Assembly: GCA_021014325.1 (NCBI GenBank)
Contig: CM037471.1
Coordinates: 15,451,501-15,515,500 of the forward strand
Direction of reading: 5' to 3'
Source: Plazaster borealis
Taxonomy: Eukaryota > Echinodermata > Asteroidea > Forcipulatida > Labidiasteridae
DNA length: 64,000 nucleotides
Made by a program: the position numbers and the translations under genes. Positions 12,064 to 24,000 of this stretch are shown one piece after another. How positions within the stretch are numbered: position 1 is the stretch's first letter; each line of letters starts with the position of its first letter. The notes below the pieces were generated by a model. That model made no database searches, was not told where the DNA came from, and was given only the letters and a program-made list of their open reading frames with translations.

Positions 12064-15000
12064 CTGTAATACAAGAGAAGGATCAAACTGATCAACAAAT
12101 CAAGTCCAATTGTGTTTAAGGCACTGTACACGTTTGGTAATTACTCAAAATATATATTAGCATAAAAACTGACTTGGTAACGAGCAACAGAGAGCTGTTG
12201 ATAGTATAAAACATTGTGAGAAATGACTCCCTCTGAAGTAACATAGTTTTTGAGAAAGAGGTAATTTCTCACTAAAATAATAAAAACTTTTTGCAAGAAG
12301 TTTTTATTCCTATCTGAAAGCACACAAATTTGTACAACAAGGGTGTTTTTTCTTTCATCATTTTCTTGCAACTTCGATGACCAATTGAGCCCAAATTTTC
12401 ACAGGCTTGTTATTGTATGCATTTGTTGGGATACACCAAAAGAGAATACTGGTCTTTTACAATTACCAAACGTGTACGATGCCTTTAAACTAAGAGTGAA
12501 ATACCATTCAAAGCATCTCCTGCTCTGGAAGTTTCTGTTTATCTGATTTTTGAAAAATGTAACTGTGGTAGCGATATACCATCAACATATGGAAAGGTTT
12601 GCGGTGACACCATGTACATGTAATAATCTCTCTATGTGAGTTGGGGGTGGTTCTGAAAAGAACCGTTGGTTTCAAACGCCGGTTTTTGCGATCCTGACTG
12701 TACTCTCTTCTGGAGAAAGCAGCTTTCTCCAGACGATCAGAGCATACTGATCTTCAGAACCATACATGTACATCCATATTCCCACCATGCAAAGTTTCAA
12801 ATCTTACTTACCATCAACATGTTGAATATGTAAAACAGCTGAGTAAGGCTGGCTTGAACTCCTTGCTTCAATATATGATATCAAATTCTGCTCCAGTCAC
12901 TTATTCTTTTGTTCATTCAAAATTGGTTTATATGTAGTCAGTATCACTTGAGGTGTATTACTCAATAGTTAGAAAAAAAAGTTGCATCCCCTTGTGGTGA
13001 TTCCCTCACTGCTGCCTCCCAGGTTGTATTGTTACCTGTTGGTGCTCCCTGATTATACCGCAGTATAAGGTTGAATGACTTCTGACTTGCACAGCCAAAA
13101 GATATTAACAAAATAGGGAAACTGCTTACATAGGGCTAGATAGCTCAGTTGATGGAGCACCGGTACATAAACCCGGAGGTCGCAGGTTCAAATCCCACTC
13201 TAGTCAATTTTTCTTTGCTCACCCAAAATTGATTTTTATGTACCTAGTCCATTTCCCTTGTGGTTTATTAGTTGATTCAAAGTATAAACTGTTAATAATT
13301 GTGAACATGCATCAGTCAAACATTATGGTTCCTTTTGTAGTGTTTACTCACTGCCTGCCAAGCTTTTGACTCTCTGGTCTTTTTTCTCTGGTCATGTATC
13401 ACATAATTTACATTTAAATCAAGATAATGCATTTATGTTGTGCTTTTGCAAATTATGTTTTTGAAAATGACTGCATTAATTAACCACTGTACGTCAGACG
13501 TGTATACACGCCACCCTTTTCCAAACTTCAGAGCGTCCCTTTCAGAGCGTCAGTTGACCGGCTGATGTGTATGTTCATCTGTACATTCCATTGTGTAGTG
13601 TGCATTGCCCACCTACTGTTTTCCTCTTCGTTTTTCCATACAAAGAGGGACAGATGGTACTGGAATTCATGCTTGAAATCTACCTTTTTCTGGGGGTTAT
13701 TGTGTAATCCCTGATTCCAGACCTTTGGTCCATTTGTCATAAAAATGTTGCTTACAAGAATTGACAAGCTGACACCATTGTTTATCATTGTATTTGGCTC
13801 AATAGGAGGTAAGTCTGATTAGTCCTAGATTCCAGCATACCATGGCAGATTATCGGCCGTGGCTTACAACCGAAGTTTATACTCATATTTTCTCACAAGA
13901 GAACAAACCCCAGTGTGTATTATGAGAATCTTTGTTGCTTTCCTTTGTCAAGTCAGGGTTTCATTGTGACAATAATTGTTTCAAAGGAAAATAAAAACTC
14001 CAGAAGCTCTGAAAACTTTCGAAAAATAATACCACGCAGAGGCTTGGAAAAGATTTTTTAACACCAACGTTAAGTAGAAACAGAATGGAGATTAAACAAC
14101 ATTATTTTATGAACATTAATACTCACTTTTCAATGACATCTTTATAATTAAGGTGATGAAACCATGTTGGTTCACAAATTAAATCTGGATAAAATAAAAT
14201 CAAGTAAAACAAATTCATATGAGCACATAATGAATAGAATCAATCAAATACAACCCCTAGACATGACAGCTAGTCACATTCAATAATTCCCGCCAGTGTA
14301 CGTTAACTCAACGACCAAACGTTCACATGCTTTGTCCTTAATATAAAATGTTGAAATAAATATTGAAAAGTAGGCTTAATTTATCATTAAACAAGTTCTT
14401 AGGAAAGAACTTTACATAAAAATTGCACATGAGATTTCCCAAGTACCAAGCAAATGTTTTTAATGTTCAGTAACTTAATAAAAACAAATGGATACCAAAG
14501 GGTGGTGTAAAAATGATTTGGTTGTAAACATGTAAATCCTGAATGTTGAACCCCTAAAGCCTAAAAGAGAGATTCACACTACATGAATTTCCTTGAAAAA
14601 CTTCCGTTTCATTTCATTTCATATATTCAGGTTGTGAAGCCAAGGACTCTCAGAAAAGCGAACTTAATCAATGTACTAGCCAAGAACCCAATGGAGAGAA
14701 GACAAGGAAGGAAGTTTCAGTTTTAGATTCGGGAGGAAAACCCCAGAGAATTATTCCTGGAAAACCCCACGCAGTCAGGTATGGACTGAAAACCCAATCC
14801 ACATAGTTACCCGGGGGGATTCGAACCGGGGTCCTAGTGGTGGAAGGCGAGGAAAGATACCACTACGCCAACCCGACCTCCCAGAAAATGTTTTCTCCCT
14901 TGAATTGCCAACCCTTGCAAACTCCCGAGAAATAACTACCCCTGCTTGGGAGTAGGGTTATTGGGCATGCATTTTCCCAAGGAAATTTGCATCAAGTGTG

Positions 15001-18000
15001 AAATGAATATGGGGTGGTGGTAGGGTTAAAATTCCCCAAGGAACTTCCTGTGGTCTCATTTCCTGGGAATTTGCTTGGTTGTGTGAAAAGGGCTTAAGTG
15101 TTCTCGGTTGTGTGAAAAGGGCTTAAGTGTTCAAAAGCTTGTTTCAAGTTGATATTAGGTCTCAGAAAAAAACATGACTGTATTTTTAAACAAAGGACTC
15201 CTACTAATAATAAAGCAGATTTCATTGTTATTACATTCCTGAAACTTAAAGAAATTTGAGTCGGATTTTGATATCTCATTATGGCTTACCATCTTCCATA
15301 CATCTCTTTTTGCAGGATTGGTTCAACTTGGATGTTCTTATGTGCATTGCTGATTTAGGTGGCCATGAATTGGGATGACTGCAGAAATCCTGTAAGAGGT
15401 AATTGTGATTTATCAGTTGATTTGACTGTCTGCCATGGGGTTTGTTTTGGTTAAAAGAGTATAGTATTCTGATCTCAATAAGAATTGTTATGCAGTATAA
15501 GACAGGGTAGGATCACGATTTAATGTATACAAAAACAACAATCCAGTTATCTTCAACAAATTCAGGCCTGGAATTTCATCTTTGAGATGGCAAGGCCATT
15601 TTCATTTTGCAAAGGGGACTTCCATTGCAGAATCTTAAAGTCTATGGGAAACATCTAAAGGGGCACCAAGGCCACTACCAGGGGCAACAGAGGCCACCAT
15701 GGCCTTTGTGTAATTCCAGGCCTGCAAAGTTACAACAATCCCTAGCCCAAGTGTAGGACTCTTCCTCTATGTCAGTAAAGCTCTGGTGCAGGACGGAAAG
15801 TCTCAGCACGAAACGTATACCAATTTGTTTGAGAAGAAAACTTAAGGCCGGCTTCAAACAACATTCAATGCATCTCATTTTGAATGAGGCTCAATTTTGA
15901 TGAAGATGTACAAGTAACAAGATTACGTGCATCACTTACCACAGTGCACTTATTACCCCACAGGCAAACGTGCACATACAGAAAATAATGATCCTGTGCC
16001 TAAATTTTGTCAATATGACAACTTCAATTAGTTGAGAGAACGAGCAAAATGCCCATTCATGAAAACTACATACTAAAGAAAAATATTTGACATACAAAAC
16101 CTACATAAAATCTATTAAGCCATGGAATATTAATGAGGGGGATATAGTGGCTTATTACAGGTAAGATTTCAATTATGGAGCTTGGAAACATGTCTGGTTA
16201 CAAAGAGCCTCATCTCCTAGACATCAATGTCCAGGGTGATAACAATCTCCCCTAAAACAATGGAATGTTTTAGCTCCTAATTTTGTATTTACTGGCAACA
16301 CCACCCACCCCCCCATCACCATTTACCCTTCTCCCTGTCCATGCTCTCCTCTATCTTAAAGTAATCATCTTCAAAGTGTGCTTGTTAATTTAGCCATAAA
16401 CTTGTAGATTCGTTTTTTAACAGGCTTATCATACAGTTGCCTTACTTCATAAAGGGATTAGTTTATAAAGAGAGATCATTTTATGAAGGTTTCCCAGGAC
16501 AATCGATTACATTCCCATCATTTGATCAATATTGAACTCTTAACATGTAGTTCAACCAAAAATGTGGTCACAGAAATCTGCAATACAGGTGTCTACTGCA
16601 AACAACTGGACAGGGCATTCATGCGTGTACATAAAGTGTACATCACAGCATTCTCTGAGTTGAAAATAACAATAAATGAATATTCTTTCTAAAGTGCTTG
16701 TACAAGATCATCCTACACCAATAAAGAATTTACACATTTTGATAAGGATGGTCTCAAAAAGTGCTTGAAAATGGTGACAAGTCATTTGTGACAAGACTTT
16801 GTATAGAGCTCCAACATTTTGGGCCAGCTACAGAACAAGATCTTCAGGTCGTTTATCTAACTAAGATCTTTACCTGATTTGAGATGTAGGCATTTAATCT
16901 CTGCAGCATTCCTTCACATTGGAATTCATAAGGTAAGTACGGTTGAGGTGCATCTGCTCTACTGGTTTCATCAATGGCTTCTTGAACAGCTGAGGCATTC
17001 TGAACATCAATAGTCCATACGTGTGGTTTACCGATGTATACCTCTGCATATGGATGCTGGGATGTCAACTGATTCAAAGAATGATAATATAAACATCAAG
17101 TATTAAACCACAAGGGAAACTGACTGGGTAAGTTTTAAAGAATTTGGGGTTTAACAAAGAATAGTTGACTAGAGCAGTATTTGAACCAACGACCTCCGGA
17201 TTAACATGCCGGCGCTCTACCAACTGAGCTATCTAGCCCTATGTTGGTGGTCTCCCTATTTTGTCAATATCTTTGTTCAGGGGTGCCAGTTGGAAGCCAT
17301 ACAACCTGGAAAGCAGCAACCAAGTGATCACCTAAAGGGGATGCAACTTTTTTTATTTCAAATATCAAGTAATAAACCACAAGGGAAACTGACTGGGTAA
17401 AAGATATTGACCAAATATCTAGAGTCAAAGATATTGACAAAATAGGAAGACTGCTGACATGTGGCTAGATAGCTCAGTTAGTAGAGCGCCGGCACGTTAA
17501 TCCGGAGGTTGTTGGTTCAAATCCCGCTCTAGTCAATTTTTCTTTGTTCAACCCCAAATTGTTGATAATACAAACATGAAATATCATCATGTTGATGTAT
17601 CTTTAAAGGTCCTATGAAGTGGTATTTTTTCACATAACATTTTTTTGGCTGAATGTATGGTTTTGGATGAATAAATGATAACACTTTATATTTTTAATAT
17701 CAAGTAGTAAACCACTTTCTTTTTATGAGTTTGTTATTTTAATTTATCCCTCAAAATTTGTATTATCCGTTTCAATATCGCCTGCTGGAGCCTTTATAGC
17801 GTAGAATGAGGCACCGAATGACAACGCACTTGCAGTGACAATATACATTCCTGACCATTTAGCTCTGGTATGTTTCACTGCAGCCGTCCAAATTCATTGG
17901 TATTTTAGATCTAATGGGAATCTGTGTAGACTGACACCGTCTGTAGTGGTGTTGCAACCAGCAACAATACACCTTGGTGGAATTTGTCCATATAACAAAA

Positions 18001-21000
18001 GCCAAATATCAAGAGATTTTTGCAAAGAAACAAAGTGCATTAAGTTACATAAGGTTGCATGTTGTATCACATCCACACAAATCGATCGTTCTGCACCACC
18101 CGACACATATTACTTTTCTTTTCTTTTTTTTGCGATTTTGTTGTTAAGCCTCATATAAATGTTGAACAAACTTGCATTTATAGGTTAATAAGTGATTCTT
18201 AGGACCTTTAAACATAGTAAGCATAAAGAACTAGACATGAGACCATGGTTCCTCCTAGTACATGTTTACAGTTCATAATTTCAGCCATTAATATTATAGA
18301 CATACATGTATGGACTGGTAATTCAGTCACTAGAGCACGTCTATCCCCCCGAGGGACTGTGAGTGACCAAAAGAGGGACCTATTTCCCGAGGCTGAAATA
18401 AAATACAGTATAAAATATGAAATAAGAAAAGGAACTTTTCAGGGTTTTATAACTAAACTGTTCAAAGCCATTTAACAATTCAAAAGGAATGCTTTTAGTT
18501 TCCCAAAATTCAGTTTTCAGTTGCTGCTGTTCGCATCATGAGAGGGCGCTGTAACCAGTCAAAAATATTAAGTATATTGCCCGGTTTGGGAACTATTTCC
18601 CGCAAAACATGCGCTCGCGGTGTCTAAACGTGCGTCTAGTTCACGGTGGCGCAAATCTCATGCACTAGCCTATATTAGTTAACCCCAAGTGGCTATGTTT
18701 CAGAATACAGAACTAACAAGAGGTGTGTTATAAAGTATTTTAATGAGAGAGACTGTGTTAGAGGAATGTGCCCAGTTCCTAGGTGCAATCATTGCCTTGT
18801 TTTGTTTTTCAGTTTTAATTTGCCTCTCTAAAGTAGAGAATGAGTTTCTGTACTGGAATGCATTTGTGTTTAATACCAACAGTTTCATTCTAGTTTCCCT
18901 TCTCATGGACTCTGATGTACTAAATGGTTTTGACCACACGGCAAAGGTCCAGCATTGGTTGTCTACTAATTGTTTGCAGTTCATGGAATAATGGGCAGTT
19001 AGATTGTTTGTGTCTAAGAGTTTCCAATAATCCATTTGCAAGTAAGATTTGAATACAATGATTTGCTTAGTCCCAAGTTACCTCTTAAATTTGAATTCCT
19101 CATACTGTACAGACAGTTGCTGTTTTGCAGCAGGTACTAGGCAAGCTTTTGTTTAGTTACATAAGAGACCGTGCACACCCATACACAACTCTGAATGAAT
19201 GTGTATGGCACAGTGGTACCAGGGTTTGCCCATCTGGAGGTTGCTATACAAAAGCTTGTCACCAACCAAGTGACATAGCAACTGTTGCTATAGTCTGAGG
19301 AATTCAAATTTAAGCGGTAACTTGTGACTAAAGCAAGTCATTGTACCAGGTTTTGCTTATTCTTTCCTCACACGTGACAGAATAGTGCAAAAACAAATGC
19401 ACATAAGTACGTCTCTGTGAGATAACTATTCGCCATGTTTGGATGTAAACACATACCTCCCTCTCTGTTGGCTTGTTCTTGAAGAACTTAGTGTTGATTT
19501 TACTCTTTGGCGGGCCAAATGAAGGGTTGAGGAATATACAGCCATTAGCAATAGCTTCCAATGGTGCCGGGCCTTCATAGGGAAACCCTAGTCCTATGAA
19601 AAGCTAAACAGAGAAAGCAATGATGGTTAGGAAAACATTTCAAATGAAATGACACTTAATTAGGGTTAAGATAAAATCCACACTTGGCAGCAAAATGTTG
19701 TATAATTAAAATTTTGCAATGATGTGTATCTTGGAAAATTTCTCCCATTCCACGAATGCGTTCAGTTCAGTACAATAAGGTTGAAAATCAAACAATAAAA
19801 TTAGCAATTCTAAGAATTTAGAAAGATAATAGTATGTTAATACTTGCACAAAATGACACTTTTATTAAAAGGGTTAAAGTGCTTGGACAAGGAATATTAT
19901 TCAGTACCAAGAGGTGTGGAAGAAAGAAACTGGTCGTCATTGAACAGTGTTCAAGGTGTTACACAGAAACACAATATTTAGAAGAGATCAAGATTAATGA
20001 CAATTTGCATGGAACCAAACAGATAATATTTATTTGTATGTGTTCAAGCTATGACGTTGCTGCCCAGCACCAAACAAGTTGCTTATAAATGTTCAATTCT
20101 CAACCTTGTTTGGAGCTAAAGTCGGCCATCTTTACAAACAATGTTAGTCATTTTGTTAACACACAACTATGCTTTACGCATAAATAACGTGTGTGGCATG
20201 CAGTTTTACCAACTTCCTTGCATGATTGGACTGTGAACAACTTGGCTGCGTATAAAAATTAGAAGGTTTGACGCGGCTCAAAGCCAAAACCAAAGTTGCC
20301 CATAAAGATGTCGTCTACCAGGAACTATCTATAGACCCAAACAGGTATTTGTACTAATCAAGATGATTACACAGAACCAATTACATATTTGCAAAATATA
20401 GATAGCTCCCAATATGACATCACAATTTCAAATCGGCTAATTTTACAGGCAATGATCAGTTGTTTTTTTCGAACGAACAATGATGCGTTAAGCGTAAACA
20501 CCATATGCGGCACAGGGAGTTTGATTAAACTCCTTGTATGATTGGTCAGTGAACGACTTGGCAGCGTTAAAAAATTAGAACCCTTGAAATGTTTAACGCA
20601 GCTCAAAGCCAAAACCCTATCTGACAGTATATCGGGACTTTTGTATTGAAATTATGACCTTGCCACATAATCGAGTCACAGTGACATTTTACCTTTGTTT
20701 CTCTGAGTAAATGCTGAAGGTCTTGAACTGAGAGTATGCCATGATTATGTATATAAGATGGAACAGCATCGACCTCTGAAGTTTGATTCATATCAACGTG
20801 AACAGTGGCATGAATCTCAAACCTCTGATTAATTATCTCCAGAAACTTGTGTGCATTCGCTTCCTGTTAAAAAAACAAACCAGAATAATGCTATCATGCA
20901 AGTATATATACATGTACAAGTAAACTACACATTTCCTCATTCAACATGTGTTTCCTCATAATTGCATTATTACAAATAAAACAGTCTTATCAATGTTGTT

Positions 21001-24000
21001 TGTTCAGCAATTTATTTCAGTTTGAAACAGAAACAAAATGTTCAAGGGTTTTATGCCACAATGCTTTGAATCCCTATACACTGACAAGTTGATTATTTAA
21101 TTTTGGTGTCCAGACAAGGAATTGCTCCAAAATCAGTCACTTTACAGTAACTCAATATCCACTTGTTTAAAGAATGAGTAAATTGGCATTGGTGTATTGA
21201 TAATGAAGACTTTGAGGGATTTAGCCCTTTGGAGACCATTCATTTCTGTATAATCATCACATAAGGCCCAGACATTGCTAATATTGTTCATTTCTTTAAT
21301 CAAATTTTGTCAGTAAAAATTTTAACAGAAATAACATGAAACAGAACATTTAGTTTTGTGTTTAGAACTTGGGATACTATGTTAACATACTACATTGGAA
21401 AAGTTCATATCCGGACATGACCTTTACTCATGTGAATGGAAGTAGGTCAAACCTTGTGGCCGTTTGCGGCCGCTATGGGCATTTTGGTGCAAGCCGCTTG
21501 TGGCCGCTATGGTCTCTAAAGGGTTGAGGTTGATGTGATGAACAAACCAAGAACCCTACCTTCCACATATAAGACATCTTGCCATACACCAAGGCTTTAT
21601 TGTCTCTTTTTCTGGATTTCTTTGTCTGAGTTTCTTCATTGCTTTCAACAACAAAACCCATGTAAGAGTTATCAGGAGTGTGGGCTGAGGACAAAGAAGA
21701 CAATAACAACAAATTAAAATTCACTTTTGGATAATATGAAAAACTTGGAAGTCACGTCTTGAGAGGTTTACAGTACCGAAAATGAAGCATCTCTTAAGAT
21801 TGAAAGATAAGAGGCTTCCATGATGGTGGACTCATTCTCATTCTGGTCCAGTCAACATTTTGAGCAACAAGCCCTGTGCTCTTGTGGATTTTCCCCAAAA
21901 AAATTGAGCCCTGAAATGACACAAAGTATCGATACCACGCTACACAAATGGATGGAAAACAAACATGTCACCTGCATGTATGGCAAAACAGCAACTGAAC
22001 TTGAACTTTCTACTTTGTCTTTTGTCAACCTAAATGACATAGCATACATTACACAAATGTCATGATAACATTTTGCCATACATGCGTAAAACCACAACAT
22101 ACTAAAATGGGAATGCTTGTGTCTATAAAGTGGTCTCACTACTGAGACGAGCAGATAAAACAGTTACTCAGCGTTCTCTGAGCTCTATTTTAAAGGCAAG
22201 TTGGCATGTTTCTGTTGTAATACTCGACCATTTGAACGATAATAAATCATAGCATAAATAAATAAAAGAGAAACCAAAACTGGTCTGTAAGTTTCAATAT
22301 AAGCATGAGTTGAAAATTAAATAAATCATTGTACAATGTTACCAGTCAGTAAAATTGCACATCTGTGAACTTTCTTCAAACAAAGAGCTCCTTGGGTAAC
22401 ACAGGCATTCTAGTGAACCAGTTACATGACGGGAATGTAAATTTGCAAAACACTTTCTCAGGAACTTGATGTTGATTTCAGGTTAACCCAAGGTTTGTAT
22501 TTACAACAGAATTGAAATTTCAATAGATGCTAAACTTGCATCAGGGATAAAGAATATAGTGTTTCACTCATACCACAAGGTGTGTTAAGCACTGGACAGA
22601 ACTGTCTCTAGCTATTGGGCAAGCTCGGTGGTCTAGTGGTAAGACATCTGCTCTAGAATGGCAAAGGTTGTGGGTTCAAATCCCACCCAAGTAATATGCC
22701 TATGGATTCATATTTCACAGGCAAGGGAAAGTACTAAGCATAAAATGCTTTAAACACATAGGTTGCACACATCGGTGTATGGGTAAAACACAAATAATAT
22801 AACTGAAATTATTTGCATTATCTAAAAATAACGAATCTCCCCATTTCAATTGACCTCTTCAAATGATTGACCATATTTTGTTGGCCTTCTTTTCAATTCC
22901 TTTCCCCCATTATTCTAAAACAATTTTATTTTTGAAGTGTATTAAAGGTATCATACACGTTTGGTAATACTCAAAATATATGTTAGCATAAAAACTGACT
23001 TGGTAACGAGCAACAGAGAGCTGTTGAGTATAAAACATTGTAGGAAACGACTCCCTCTGAAGTAACGTAGTTTTTGAGAAAGACGTAATTTCTAACTAAA
23101 ATAATAAAAACTTCTTGCAAGAAGTTTTTATTCCCATCTGAAAGCACACAAATTTGTACAGCAAGGGTGTTTTTTCTTTCATCATTTTCTTGCAACTTCG
23201 ATGACCAATTGAGTCCAAATTTTCACAGGCTTGTTATTTTATGCATATGTTGGGATACACCAAGTGAGAACACTGGTCTTTGACAATTACCAAACGTGTT
23301 CAGTGCCTTTAAGTAACTTACGAAACATGGTAAAAAATTGTGTTGGGAGTAGTTCCCAGCCTCCCCAGTCAGTCTTCCGACCTGTTCTCTTCATATACTT
23401 GCGGATGTTGTAGGCTGGTTCCGTGCCAAAAGAATCTATAACTCGCAGCATACAACTGTTGAACAAATACAACAAATGGCAAAATGAACAACATGTAGGA
23501 TGAGGAGTTTCAGAGGAAATATAATTTCATGTTTAAAATGTAAACTGTTGGAACATTCTCTAATGACAATACAACTTACCCTAAATATAGCTTTCCTTTT
23601 ACTCTTAATAAATACCTCAGAGAGTTTATGCACTCTGATTGGTCAAAGACTGGTCGTGCAGGGGTGTATTAACATGTAATGTAAAAGACCAGGACTGTGA
23701 ACTAGTGAATAAATGGCCCCTTAACAAGCATGTTATTGTGTAAAAGTTCTGCATGCACTGTACATGTTGTAAGGGGACCTATAAAATTAACTGTTTTCTT
23801 TGTGCATTTGTATTTTATTTTTTTATTTTGGCAGGAGAGATGGTGCCGAGTGCACACGCATACCGGGCATATGCGTGAACACACAGACAGTGTATCAAAT
23901 CAGGGTAGCTGGTCACACATGAAACCAACATATGACAAATCATAAAGCTTAACACCAACCAAAGTATTTCCATTTCTGGTGCAGTTAATTTTCAAAACTC

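Larger units (their letters stand above)
21685..23321 (-). other. MGAT5 intron 8 (1.6 kb)
   Basis: Contains the 22942-23312 MITE and a SINE head; otherwise AT-rich unique sequence. Confidence 0.85.

Noticed and set aside
12832..12870. Exon with a strong GTAAGTAAG donor on the minus strand
   Set aside because: No upstream acceptor in a compatible frame and exons 14 and 15 join without it. The region matches a dispersed repeat.
13137..13205. tRNA gene
   Set aside because: A and B boxes are present, but the acceptor stem does not pair and the same sequence with a common tail recurs at 17.1, 17.4, 45.7 and 61.6 kb. It is a SINE head.
15675..15878. Extra MGAT5 exon between exons 12 and 13
   Set aside because: The open frame has no MGAT5 similarity and exons 12 and 13 already join in phase and in homology.
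22625..22695. tRNA gene
   Set aside because: Box motifs fit, but the flanks do not form a cloverleaf and a related head occurs at 41.7 kb.
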